In this document: positions 16,315 through 27,189 of the stretch, one piece after another
Layout: each line of letters starts with the position of its first letter
Position numbering within the stretch: the first letter of the stretch is position 1
Assembly: GCA_963575745.1 (NCBI GenBank)
Contig: CAUYUJ010015831.1
Coordinates: 203,942-267,941 of the forward strand
DNA length: 64,000 nt
From: Prorocentrum cordatum
Lineage: Eukaryota > Sar > Dinophyceae > Prorocentrales > Prorocentraceae
Reading direction: 5' to 3'
Notes under the pieces: model-generated
Told to the model about the DNA's origin: nothing
What the model saw: only the letters and a program-made list of their open reading frames with translations
The model's database searches: none
Translations under genes and position numbers: made by a program

Positions 16315-18208
16315 CCTCCTCCTGGTGTGACTCGTTCGGGCTCCTCGTGGTGTGAGTCGTTGGAGGCCCGCGTCGTGGTGTGAGTCGTTCGGGCTCCTCG
16401 TGATGTGAGTCGGAGGCCTCTTGGGGCGTCTTCGGCGCCTCGTGGGGCCTCTTGGGGGCCTCTTGGGGGTATCTCGGGGGCCTCATGGAGGCCTCGTGGT
16501 GCCTCCTGGGGACCTCCTGTGGGCCATCTGGACCATCTGGGGACCTCTTGGGGCCACACGGTGGACCTCTGGGGGCCCTCTTGGGGGGCTTGTATGAGCG
16601 CTGCCCCTCCTCCTGGTGTGACTCGTTCGGGCTCCTCGTGGTGTGAGTCGTTCGAGGCCCGCGTCGTGGTGTGAGTCGTTCGGGGTCCTCGTGGTGTGAG
16701 TCGGTCGGGCGCCTCGTCCTGGTATGAGTCGTTCGGGCCCCTCCTTGTGGTGTGAGTCGTTCGGGCTCTTCGTGGTGTGAGTCGTTCGGGCCCCTCGTCC
16801 TGGTGTGAGTCGTTCGGGCTCCTCGTAGGGCCTCTTGGGGGCCTCTAGGGGGCCTCTTGGGGCCTCTTGGGGGCCTCTTGGGGGCCTCTTGGGGGCCTCT
16901 TGGGAGCCTCTTGGGCGCCTCTTGGGGGCCTCTGGGGGGCATCTTAGGGCCTCTTGGGGGCCTCTTGCGACCTCCGCAGAAGCGCAAATGAGCGCGAGCC
17001 CCTGCGAAGGACAAAATGAGCCCAAAACCTTCGTAAAGGCAATGATTCTGATAATAAGGAAGAGGAGCGCTGTCCCCTCAGAAGGGCAAAATGGGGCCGA
17101 AACCGTAGTAACATCAATGACCTCTGGGGGCTCTCTTGGGAAGCTTGTATGAGCGCTGCCCCTCCTCCTGGTGTGACTCGTTCGGGCTCCTCGTGGTGTG
17201 AGTCGTTGGAGGCCCGCGTCGTGGTGTGAGTCGTTCGGGCTCCTCGTGATGTGAGTCGGAGGCCTCTTGGGGCGTCTTCGGTGCCTCGTGGGGCCTCTTG
17301 GGGGCCTCTTGGGGGTATCTCGGGGGCCTCATGGAGGCCTCGTGGTGCCTCCTGGGGACCTCCTGTGGGCCATCTGGACCATCTGGGGACCTCTGGGGGC
17401 CACACGGTGGACCTCTGGGGGCCCTCTTGGGGGGCTTGTATGAGCGCTGCCCCTCCTCCTGGTGTGACTCGTTCGGGCTCCTCGTGGTGTGAGTCGGTCG
17501 AGGCCCGCGTCGTGGTGTGAGTCGTTCGGGGTCCTCGTGGTGTGAGTCGGTCGGGCGCCTCGTCCTGGTATGAGTCGTTCGGGCCCCTCCTTGTGGTGTG
17601 AGTCGTTCGGGCTCTTCGTGGTGTGAGTCGTTCGGGCCCCTCGTCCTGGTGTGAGTCGTTCGGGCTCCTCGTAGGGCCTCTTGGGGGCCTCTATGGGGCC
17701 TCTTGGGGCCTCTCGGGAGCCTCTTGGGGGCCTCTTGGGGGCCTCTTGGGAGCCTCTTGGACGCCTCTTGGGGGCCTCTGGGAGGCATCTCGGGGCCTCT
17801 TGGGGGCCTCTTGCGACCTCCGCAGAAGCGCAAATGAGCGCGAGCCCCTGCGAAGGACAAAATGAGCCCAACACCTTCGTAAAATCAATGATTTTGAGAA
17901 GAAGGAAGAGGAGCGCTGCCCCCTCAGAAGGCCAAAATGGGGCCGAAACCGTAGTAAAATCAATGATTTTGGCTTCACAGAAGAGGAGTTTTTTTTTTCA
18001 GAGCCCCCCCGTCGGGGCCAGAATCCTCGTGAGGGTCGTCGTTTTTTGGCACTCCCAGGAGTCGAAAAAAAAAACCCTGAGAACACTCGGGGCTCCCTGT
18101 CCACTCCCAGGGGGAGGGGGTAGGGGGAGGGGTACACCCATCCCCGAAGGGGAAGAAGGGGGGGTTGGGTGGTTGAGGACAGAGAGAGCTCTCTTGGGAA
18201 GCTTGTAT
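16315..18208. repeat. higher-order tandem units (~836 bp) within the left arm
   Basis: The landmark GAGCGCTGCCCCTCCTCCTG following GGGAAGCTTGTAT starts at 16315, 17151 and 18209. The first two units are nearly identical over ~836 bp. The third is longer because of an added ~230-bp block (GTCGGGGCCAGAATCCTCGT ... GGGGTTGGGTGGTTGAGGAC). Each unit contains the TCGTTCGGGC block, the GGCCTCTTGGGG block and the CGAAGGACAAAATGAGCCC block in order. Confidence 0.8.
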
Positions 18209-18468
18209 GAGCGCTGCCCCTCCTCCTGGTCTGACTCGTTCGGGCTCCTCGTGGTGTGAGTCGTTCGAGGCCCGCGTCGTGGTGTGAGTCGTTCGGGCTC
18301 CTCGTGCTGTGAGTCGGAGGCCTCTTGGGGCGTCTTCGGCGCCTCGTGGGGCCTCTTGGGGACCTCTTGAGGGTATCTTGGGGGCCTCATGGAGGCCTCG
18401 TGGTGCCTCCTGGTGACCTCCTGTGGGCCATCTGGACCATCTGGGGACCTCTTGGGGCCATACGGTGG

Positions 18469-18524
18469 ACCACTCACGCCCAAAGGGCTGGTGGGATCCC
18501 ACCAGCCCTTTGGGCGTGAGTGGT
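18469..18524. repeat. 56-bp perfect palindrome at the centre of the inverted repeat
   Basis: A perfect, spacer-less palindrome centred between 18496 and 18497 (core GGTGGGATCCCACC, arms running out to ACCACTCACGCCCAAAGGGC). Just outside it symmetry is lost: the right side enters TTAGAGAGCTCTCTC directly, whereas the matching left block lies ~270 bp further out. A single diverged half of the palindrome lies at 25826-25860 (ATCCCACCAACCCTTGAGGG). Confidence 0.95.
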
Positions 18525-21375
18525 TTAGAGAGCTCTCTCTGTCCTCAACCCCCCAACCCCTCCCCCTACCCCCTCCCCCTGGGCCTGGACAGGGCGTCCC
18601 GAGTGTTCTCAGGGGGGTCTTTTTCGACTCCTGGGAGTGCCAAAAAAACGACGACCCTCACGAGGATTCTGGCCCCGACGGGGGGGCTCTGAAAAAACCC
18701 TCTCCTCTTCTGTGAAGCCAACATCATTGATTTTACTACGGTTTCGGCCCCAGTTTGGCCTTCTGAGGGGGCAGCGCTCCTCTTCCTTCTTTTCAAAATC
18801 AATGATTTTACGAAGGTGTTGGGCTCATGTTGTCCTTCGCAGGGGCTCGCGCTCATTTGCGCTTCTGCGGAGGTCGCAAGAGGCCCCCAAGAGGCCCCAC
18901 GATGCCTCCCAGAGGCTCCCAAGAGGCGTCCAAGAGGCTCCCAAGAGGCCCCCAAGAGGCCCCCGAGAGGCCCCAAGAGGCCCCCTAGAGGCCCCCAAGA
19001 GGCCCTACGAGGAGCCCGAACGACTGACACCAGGACGAGGGGCCCGAACGACTCACACCACGAAGAGCCCGAACGACTCACACCACAAGGAGGGGCCCGA
19101 ACGACTCATACCAGGACGAGGCGCCCGACCGACTCACACCACGAGGACCCCGAACGACTCACACCACGACGCGGGCCTCGAACGACTCACACCACGAGGA
19201 GCCCGAACGAGTCACACCAGGAGGAGGGGCAGCGCTCATACAAGCTTCCCAAGAGAGCCCCCAGAGGTCATTGATTTTACTACGGTTTCGGCACCATTTT
19301 GCCCTTCTGAGGGGGCAGCGCTCCTCTTCCTTCTTCTCAAAATCATTGATTTTACGAAGGTTTTGGGCTCATTTTGTCCTTCGCAGGGGCTCGCGCTCAT
19401 CTGCGCTTCTGCGGAGGTCGCAAGAGGCCCCCAAGAGGCCCCAAGATGCCTCCCAGAGGCTCCCAAGAGGCGTCCAAGAGGCCCCCAAGAGGCCCCCAAG
19501 AGGCCCCCAAGAGGCCCCCAAGAGGCCCCAAGAGGCCCCCTAGAGGCCCCCAAGAGGCCCCACGAGGAGCCCGAACGACTCACACCAGGACGAGGGGCCC
19601 GAACGACTCACACCACGAAGAGCCCGAACGACTCACACCACAAGGAGGGGCCCGAACGACTCATACCAGGACGAGGCGCCCGACCGACTCACACCACGAG
19701 GACCCCGAACGACTCACACCACGACGCGGGCCTCGAACGACTCACACCACGAGGAGCCCGAACGAGTCACACCAGGAGGAGGGGCAGCGCTCATACAAGC
19801 CCCCCAAGAGGGCCCCCAGAGGTCCACCGTATGGCCCCAAGAGGTCCCCAGATGGTCCAGATGGCCAACAGGAGGTCCCCAGGAGGCACCACGAGGCCTC
19901 CATGAGGCCCCCAAGATACCCTCAAGAGGCCCCCAAGAGGCCCCACGAGGCGCCGAAGACGCCCCAAGAGGCCTCCGACTCACATCACGAGGAGCCCGAA
20001 CGACTCACACCACGACGCGGGCCTCCAACGACTCACACCACGAGGAGCCCGAACGAGTCAGACCAGGAGGAGGGGCAGCGCTCATACAAGCTTCCCAAGA
20101 GAGCTCTCTCTGTCCTCAACCCCCCAACCCCCCTTCTTCCCCTTCGGGGAGGGGTTTACCCCTCCCCCTCCCCCCTCCCCCTGGGCCTGGAGAGGGCGTC
20201 CCGCGGGTGGTTGGAGGGGTCTTTTTCGACTCCTGGGAGGGCCAAAAAACGACGACCTCACGAGGATTCTGGCCCCGTCGGGGGGGCCCAGAAAAAAAAA
20301 AACCTCTCCTCTTCTGTGAAGCCAAAATCATTGCTTTTACTACGGTTTCGGCCTCATTTTGGCCTTCTGAGGGGGCAGCGCTCCTCTTCCTTGTTCTCAG
20401 AATCATTGATTTTACAAAGGTTTTGGGCTCATTTTGTCCTTCTCAGGGGGCAGCGCTCATTTGCGCTTCTGAGGAGGTCGCAAGAGGCCCCAAGATGGCC
20501 CCAAGAGGCCCCCAGGAGGCTCCCAAGAGGCCTCCAAGAGGCCCCCAAGAGGCCCCCAAGAGGCCCCAAGAGGCCCCCAAGAGGCCCCCAAGAGGCCCCC
20601 AAGAGGCCCAAAGAGGCCCCAAGAGGCCCCCAAGAGGCCCCCAAGAGGCCCCCAAGAGGCCCCCAAGAGGCCCCAAGAGGCTCCAAGAGGCCCCCAAGAG
20701 GCCCCACGAGGAGCCCGAACGACTCACACCAGGACGAGGGGCCGAACGACTCACACCACGAAGAGCCCGAACGACTCACACCACAAGGAGGGGCCCGAAC
20801 GACTCACACCAGGACGAGGCGCCCGAACGACTCACACCACGAGGAGCCCGAACGACTCACACCACGACGCGGGCCCCGAACGACTCACACCACGAGGAGC
20901 CGAACGAGTCACACCAGGAGGAGGGGCCCGAACGACTCACACCAGGACGAGGGGCCCGAACAACTCACACCACGAGAAGCCCGAACGACTCACACCAGGA
21001 CGAAGAGCCCGAACGACTCACACCACGAAGAGCCCGAACGACTCACCCCAGGAAGAAGGGCCCGAACGACTCACACCAGGACGAGAAACCCCAAACGACT
21101 CAAACCACGAGGAGCGCTTTCTCTCCCTCCTCCTCCGCATCGTCCTTCTCCCGCTCCCCCCTCAAGGAGGATGTACAAGGAGGCGGGAAGAAGGAGGAAC
21201 AGGGGAGATATGCGGGGCCAAGCGGACACACGCCTGAAAAAAACACGACTGTCGGCATGCTTCGCAAGAGTTGCTGCTGTGAGATGGGCTGGTGGGGATA
21301 CGCGAAGCGTAAAGAATTCTTAGTGCATGTCTGGCTGAGACCGTCTTGTTTCAACACGTGTGGTTTATAGTCTAA
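18497..21375. repeat. right arm of the composite inverted repeat
   Basis: Reverse-complement versions of all left-arm blocks: GCCCGAACGACTCACACCA repeats at ~19010-19240, 19560-19790, 19975-20090 and 20705-21110, and CCCCAAGAGGCC runs at ~18880-19010, 19425-19560, 19800-19970 and 20475-20710. The terminal block 21110-21375 mirrors 15040-15100 plus 15338-15560 and lacks the MITE found on the left. The long plus-strand frame (up to 649 codons) is periodic and is not called as a gene. Confidence 0.85.
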
Positions 21376-22190
21376 GAAGCAGCCTCCTTCTAAGAAACCT
21401 TCCCCCCTCCCCTTACCCTTCTGTGAGCGCCGCCACGAGCAGGAAAAGGTACCGATACCGCCCTGGAGAGCCCTCGTCGCCACTGCGGGGTTCTCCTCGG
21501 GATCCTGGTCGGAACGCCCCCCGGGAGAGGTCCACAGAGCAGCGGCATCGGTGCTCTTTCGTCTCCCCCAAGTCGAGTAGCGACTCGCCTTTCTTCCGTT
21601 CTCGAAGGGTGTTAGCGCTTGCAGTTTTGTCTGAGCCTGCGTCCTTCCTGGTTTGGATCCCGAGTCTACCGTCACCATAGCGTGCTTTGCCAAATGAGGT
21701 TCTGTCCACCCCCGCTGGAAGTGGGCTCTGAAAGGGCGGTCTCTCGCAGGAGTGCCCGATAGCTTTCAGCAGCACGATGGCCTCATTCACATGGCTTCTC
21801 GCGTAGTCCACCAGCTCTTCAGGGTGCACGTGCGCAGGCAGGTCCGCCCTGACCCACCGCCAGTCGCCGCACCAGGGCTCAGATCGACAGCCGCTGCGAG
21901 GTTCAGGCTCAGTTGAAGGTGATGTCCCATCGACAGCGATCGATTCTCCAGTGTCGCCGAGCTGATGCACCTCCCAGTTCCCAGCTCTTTCCTCACTCTC
22001 CATTCCCTTTTCGAGCTCTTGCGCTATTGAGCCGATCTGTTGCGCCTGCCTTTGGGCCCGCTGCATTGCGTGCTCCTCGAGCTTCCTTGGCGCACGGGCG
22101 TGTCCTGCGCGTGACGTGCCATCCTGTCCTGACCAGGCACGGCGTTGGATCGGACTCGCGGTTAGTAGCGAGACTCTTCCCCCCCTCCCC
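21376..22190. other. spacer containing a dispersed repeat (21435-21600)
   Basis: CCCTCGTCGCCACTGCGGGG, TCGGAACGCCCCCCGGGAGA, GGTCCACAGAG and CGGCATCGG line up in order with CCCTCGTCGCCACCGCTGGA, TCAGAACGCACCCCGGGAGA, GGTCCAGGGAG and TGCATCGG at 44685-44770. The remainder (to 22190) shows no gene I can support. Confidence 0.5.
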
Positions 22191-22420
22191 CCTCTCCCAT
22201 TCTCTCCCGTCGCCACCCCCCTGCCCTTCCCCTCCTCCCTCTCCCACCCCATCCCATCGCCATCCCCCTGCCCCTCCCCCCCCTCGCCCATCCCTTCTCC
22301 TCTCCCATCCTGGTGCGCCTCCCCTCGCCATCCCCTCCCCTCGCCATCTCCTGGCCAGCCCCTCCCCTCGCCATCCCCTCTCCTCGCCGTCCCTTACCCC
22401 CTCGCCCCTTCCCTCCATCG
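22190..22420. repeat. CTCGCCATCCCCTCC minisatellite
   Basis: Pyrimidine-rich array of ~14-18-bp units (CCCTCGCCATCCCCTCCCCT). Strand asymmetry is extreme (C/T on plus). Frames across it are artefacts. Confidence 0.8.
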
Positions 22421-22642
22421 GGTGCGAGGGGTCGGATGTCCGATCTGGCTCGGGGGCACCTGTCTTGCCCTCCTTCCCCTGGGGTGGGTGGGTGGGCAGG
22501 AGACGGTTTGCGACGCGCGATGCCGAACGTTGGTGCCAAAGCCTAAAGGCTTCCTCTCGGCGCCCTCCAGGCCACAATTGGCCCTTGGTGCGGGCTGGAG
22601 CTCCCGCTGCGCTCCTCCGACGAGGCCAGAACCACCCGCTTT

Positions 22643-22806
22643 AAGTCGGGCATGCCCTTCTACAGGGGGAATCTGAAAACATGCTCAGACATAGCCTGGG
22701 GACGATTTGTGCGACTCCTTTTGACCCTTCCCTGAATCTGTTTGATGACACTTTTTTGAACATTTGTTGTTTTCCAGAATCCGCTGGTAGGAGGACATGC
22801 CCGACC
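22643..22806. mobile_element. GTCGGGC-type MITE, copy 1
   Basis: The left end AAGTCGGGCATGCCCTTCTA, CAGGGGGAATCTG and the right end CAGAATCCGCTGGTAGGAGG, ACATGCCCGAC are imperfect inverted repeats. The ~100 bases between include TTTTTTGAACATTTGTTG. No coding sequence. A further end-like word (GATTCTGATGCCCGACC) occurs near 22959-22975. Confidence 0.65.
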
Positions 22807-23340
22807 AACACACCCCGCTTTCCGGCCTGTCCCCGGTCCGTCCCTGGCCCGCGCTTCTTTGCCGGCCCGCCCTGCGGTCGGAACAAGGGCGCCGCCGGCT
22901 GGAACTGCATCCTTCAGCCGTGTTTCCTGTTGCCTCTTGCTCTTCTGTGAGGGTGCGATTCTGATGCCCGACCGACACACCAGCTCCGAATATCGGGCCG
23001 GACGAAAGGGGGGGGGAATAGGGAAAAGGGGGGTTACGAAATCTGCTGTATGCAGCTGGTTTCGGCCCCGCCGCCAGGCCCATTCCTCGATACATGGGCG
23101 CCTCCCGGCGCCGGGAGGCGCCGGGAAAATCAGCTACGTGAGCTGATTCTCAAACCCCCCCTTTGCTATCCCCCCCTTTCGCCCGGCTAGAGAATCTGCG
23201 GCGCCCGCCCCAGGGGACACCCCGCTGCCCTACGCCGTGCCCGCGCCCCGGCGCGCGCGGGGCCGCCCCTCCGCCCGAGAGCGCGCCGTGCCTCGGCGCG
23301 CGCGGGGCCCGGCCAGCTCAGGCGCCTCTCTCGCGTCGTC
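22807..23340. other. spacer; no gene recognised
   Basis: GC-rich single-copy-looking sequence with a CGCCTCCCGGCGCCGGGAGG palindrome near 23099-23122. Nothing else supported. Confidence 0.4.
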
Positions 23341-23344
23341 GCCC

Positions 23345-23485
23345 GCTCGGGGGGGAGGAGGAGGCGGAGGAGGAGGAGGAGGCGGAGGCGGAGGCGGAGG
23401 AGGAGGAGGAGGAGGCGGAGGAGGTGGCGGAGGAGGAGGAGGGGGAGGAGGAGGAAGAGGGGGAGGCGGAGGAGGAGGCGCCGTT
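23345..23485 (+). repeat. (GGA/GGC)n trinucleotide tract
   Basis: An impure purine-rich run on the plus strand. Confidence 0.9.
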
Positions 23486-23699
23486 CAGCGGCCACGGTGG
23501 CTCTTGGACGCCCCCGATTCGTTGGCTCCTGGGGGTTCTCTCGCCTCGGGATGCTTTCCAGCGGCCGCGCCTCGTCGAGAGCTTTCCGGGGGTGCCGGGA
23601 TCGTCCCGAACGGCTGCCGGAGGCCCGAGCGAGGACCCGGAAGCGACCTCGGGGGCAACGCTAGGGGAGGAGAGGCTCAGGGGGATGCGTCGACCCCCA

Positions 23700-23835
23700 G
23701 TTGCCCACTGATCGCCGATAGGGGCTCGATAGCCCGCCCCGCCCAGAAACGTGCGGGTTCGATACCGAGGGCCTATTGCCGACCTGTCGGCGGTGTGTCG
23801 TTGATTCTAGGTCGATGGCTCCCCTCCTGAGCTGG
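23700..23835. repeat. dispersed repeat shared with 56285-56350
   Basis: GGCCTATTGCCGACCTGTCG, GCGGTGTGT and GATTCTAGGTCGATG match GGCCTATCGCCGCTCTGTCG, GAGATGTGT and GAGTCCAGGTTGATG at 56299-56340. No ends or ORF identified. Confidence 0.5.
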
Positions 23836-24099
23836 TCCTCCTGACGTTCCCCCTCAGCCGCGTCTTCCTCGTCTTGCTCTTCTTCCTCCGATGCTCTTTC
23901 GGCCAGGCCTGAGGATGCGGACATATCGCCCCAGAGCGAGCACTTCGGAATGCTCTTCTGTGCGTTCCGGGCCGGGGCCGCTCTGGAACGACCGCGGCGC
24001 CCGATGCCTCTTCCAGGCCCGCCGCCTCTCAGTGATTCGCGAGTTGTCCTCATCCGAGAGTGTCCTCATGATGCTTTCGTCTCACTCTTCAAGGGTGCC

Positions 24100-24240
24100 C
24101 TCGAGGGCGCGAAGTTATTCGCGCTTCGCGGTTCGGCTCCGATCCCTCCTCATCGTCCTCTTCTCCCCTGGGAGGCGGCGCGAGAGCGCGAAGCTATTCG
24201 CACTTCGCGCTTCGCGCAGCGCGAAGCGCGAAGTTGGGAG
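24100..24240. repeat. GCGCTTCGCGGTTCGG repeat family, copy 1
   Basis: GCGCGAAGTTATTCGCGCTT, CGCGGTTCGGCTCCGAT and GGGAGGCGGCGCGAGAGCGC recur in the same order several times at 54770-55030. Rich in TTCGCGC/GCGCGAA, so strongly self-complementary. Confidence 0.7.
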
Positions 24241-25610
24241 CCCCTTGCTCTTCCTTCTTGTCCATCCATCTCTCCTTGCACGTTATCCTCCTCCTGCTTG
24301 TCCTTTGTTATGATCCCTTTTCACATTCCTCCTGCTGCTCCTCCCGCCTTCCCTGGTCTTCCTGATTCCTCTTCCCCCTGCTGCTGCTGCTGCTGGTCCT
24401 CTTTATGCTCCTTCCTATCTCAGGCCTCGTTGGCTTCGTGCTGCTTGTTGTGATGTTTGTTTTGTGCGCTGCTTCCCGCTTTGGCCTTGCAGGGTGGGGG
24501 TGGGTATCTTCAAGCACCCTTCTCCAACGAGCAGGCTTCTCGATTTCCTTCCCGTCGCCACCAGATCGCCCTCCTGAGGCTTGGCCTGCCCATGCCGCAC
24601 AGGGAGAAGAGGGAGCACGAGGAGATATTGCCAGCGTGGCTGCAGGATAATGTCATGCCCCTCTGGGATGTTTGCGGATGGTGCTTGCTTGCGCTGGAGG
24701 AGACGCAATCAGTTCTCGTATAATTGAATTGCAACGTGACGGTGGTGGGCGAGAGCATTGGGTGATGAGTGAGGTCATATGTTTTCTGGTCTCTCTCTCT
24801 CTACATCTATGTTATGTTTCTCCATGTTGTATCGTATCGCCCTCTGCTTTGCCCATCTGCACTCCGCCCTCAGCTCTCCACCTTCGACACCTTCGACGCA
24901 CTCTCCGCTCTGGCCTCTACTTTCTGCTCTAGCCTCTCCCCTCTTCGCCTCCTGCTCTGCACTCTCTGCTCTGGTCTCTTTGCCCCATTCACCCGTGTCC
25001 ATGCTCTGTTGTGTGTACCCATTACGCTCTACTCTCTGCCTTCGACCTTCTCTTGTTGGTATACCCATCTACGCTCTACCATCTACTCTGTACTTTCTCT
25101 CTCTCTCTCTCTCTCTCTTCCTCTCTTTCTCTCTATGTGTATATACACTCTCCGCTTGATGCCCAACCTCCATTGTCTGATCCCCATTTCTACTATCTCT
25201 CTATACTCTACCCCCACGAGACTTCCCACGCCGTCCTCCACCGTGCACTCTTCCACGGCTCGGTCTGCCTGTGCTTTGGGAGCCTCCCGAATCCCTGGGT
25301 GCAACCAGGGGGCCCACGTCCTCGGGCCCCCGGCGCGCTGGGGGGCCCGAGGACGCGGCCGCCTGCCGCGATAGGCGGCTGGCCCCCGCCACGTCCATGC
25401 AGCAACCGGGAGCCCGGGAGTCTGGCCGCCAGTCGAGCTTGGCGGCGGACTTCGAGCAGAGTCTCCAACTTCTGCTAGAACCTGCTCACTTCGAGCAGAT
25501 TCTCCAACTTCTGCTAGAACCTGACCCCCGCCACGTCCATGCAGCAACAGGGAGCCCGGGAGTCTGGCCGCCTGCCGAGATGGGCGGTTGACCCCCTCCT
25601 CCCTCTCCTT
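24241..25610. other. pyrimidine-rich spacer with microsatellite and short duplications
   Basis: Contains a (CT)n run near 25097-25135 and local duplications: TTCGAGCAG-GTCTCCAACTTC units near 25450 and 25491, and CCCGCCACGTCCATGCAGCA units near 25386 and 25528. A diverged third copy of the first (TTCAAGCAAAGTCTCCAACT) lies near 26016. No gene seen. Confidence 0.5.
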
Positions 25611-25612
25611 AT

Positions 25613-25782
25613 GTCGGGCCTGTCCCCCTACAGGGGGATTTTTGACGACAAATTAAGAGTACCCCAGAAATACCCCCAAAGAGGTCAAGACATACTCAAA
25701 AAATAGTCCCCAGACTATTTTTGGACTATTTTTTGATTTTTATTTTTCGTCGAAAATCGCCCTGTAGGGGGACAGGCCTGAC
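25613..25782. mobile_element. GTCGGGC-type MITE, copy 2 (best preserved)
   Basis: The 36-bp terminal inverted repeats start GTCGGGCCTGTCCCCCTACA on the left and GTCAGGCCTGTCCCCCTACA on the right, read inward; about 33 of 36 positions match, ending in TTTGACGA / TTCGACGA. The 170-bp element has an AT-rich middle (ATAGTCCCCAGACTATTTTT). TTA lies on both sides (TTAT at 25609-25612 and TTAA at 25783-25786), a possible short target duplication. Confidence 0.8.
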
Positions 25783-27189
25783 TTAACCCTCTCCGCCGCC
25801 CCTTCCTCGCCCCCCCCCCTAATCCCACCAACCCTTGAGGGCATGAGTGGTTCAGCGGGTTTCCTCTTCCGACCCCCTTTTCCCACTCGGGGAGAGGCTC
25901 TGCCCCTCCCCTGGACCTGGGCTGGGCGTTTCGCGAAAGATTGGGGCGTCCAAGACGGCCTCGGCTTGAAAGCGAACATCAAAGGTTTGACTAAGGTGTT
26001 GGACAAATTGTGGACTTCAAGCAAAGTCTCCAACTCCTGCTAGAATTTGCTCAGCGCGAGCACGGTTTAAGGAGGCGTTGCGTGCGGTAGGCTCTGGGCC
26101 AGCAGTGATGAGGTTCGGGCACCGTGTGCACAGGAGTGGCGAGCTCCGTCGAACGCCGACGCATGTCATGCTCCAGGCTTCGCGCGGGGCGGACAGGCCG
26201 CGAGCGCAAGTCTTGCGGCCTCCACCCCCGTCTGCCCCCCCTCTCCCGTTTGGGGCTGGGCCAGAGAGCTTCGAAACCCGCATGCGAGGATGCTTCGCAA
26301 CGGCGGCGCAACACCTGCCACTCCTCCCCTACTGTGCATGTGTTCTCCGTGAGATCAGCTGGGAGCACGGTGCCGGGAAACGCTGAAATCAGATGGGAGC
26401 TGTCATCCGTGAAACATCTGGCTGATCGTTTTTGTAATGTTGTTTTGAACGCGTGTGTCAATGCTGTGGGCAAACGTTGGGCTAAGTCATGCTACACGCA
26501 AGAGGGAGTTGGGAGGGACATTCTCAGTGCGTTCAACGTCTGAGATTAGCGCGTCGTGGAGCCACGTACAGTACGCGTGCCATGGCTGCTCTCATCCCTG
26601 ACCACGCCTGCTCAGCCGATGCTTGGCTGCTGCATGTTCTTTGCCAGCGTTGAGATTTTCGCCGAGAGGCAACGACCCAGCGTGTTGATATTGGCTCAGC
26701 GAAGTCGGGCCCACTGTCCGATCCGCTGCGCACGTGGTGCCGTGTCGGGTTTGGTCTATCCGCTCGGCTCGTCTCGGGCCCTTTGCCCGCGCAGTGCCGC
26801 GCGGTGCCAGATTGTGACGCACGGTGCCGTGTCGAGTCCGTTGCCAGCGCGGTGTTTTGTAGTCCACTGCGGTGCTGTGTACCCTCCAGCTTGCGCATGG
26901 CGGACTTGGCATATGTTACACTTTGCACGATCGTGTGGAATGGCTAGGGGGAGGAACGGAGGATGAGGGGCGGGGAGGACGGTAAGACGTTCTCGTTCTG
27001 GAGATGTCCGTTATGAAGTCATCTCTCTGGAGCGATTTGTTGGTTGTCTGAGTATACGTCATTGGTCTGAGAGTGCGCGAGTCCGAACACGGGTGGCCGG
27101 GCATGAGTTTACCGCATTACTTGAAGCAGGAAAAAGATGCGACTGGGGATGACTGGATCGGAGGCTGAGTAAGTCTGGACGCGCCGTGC
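25783..27189. other. spacer; includes half of the palindrome-centre repeat
   Basis: At 25826-25860 the sequence ATCCCACCAACCCTTGAGGG, CATGAGTGGTTCAG is a diverged half of the 56-bp palindrome at 18469-18524, followed by similar CCCCTTTTCCC...GGCTGGGCGT text. The rest shows no supported gene. Confidence 0.45.

Larger units (their letters stand above)
15040..18496. repeat. left arm of a ~6.3-kb composite inverted repeat
   Basis: The outer 300 bases (GTTGAAACAAGACGGTTTCA, CGCTTCGCGTATCCCCACCA, CCGACAGTCGTGTTTTTCAG, CCTCCTTGTACATCCTCC) have their reverse complement at 21130-21375. Inside lie blocks of GTGTGAGTCGTTCGGGC (~25-35 bp units), blocks of GGCCTCTTGGGG, and a ~150-bp block (GCGAGCCCCTGCGAAGGACA ... 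CGGGGCCGAAACCGTAGTAA). All appear reversed in the right arm. The arms are not collinear everywhere. ORFs of up to ~380 codons (ERLTPRRGARTTHT-like) are repeat artefacts. Confidence 0.85.

Noticed and set aside
15300-21375. ORFs of 200-649 codons rich in THTTRSPNDSHHEEPERLTP
   Set aside because: They are translations of short tandem units in the inverted repeat, are present in several frames and mirror-imaged on both strands.
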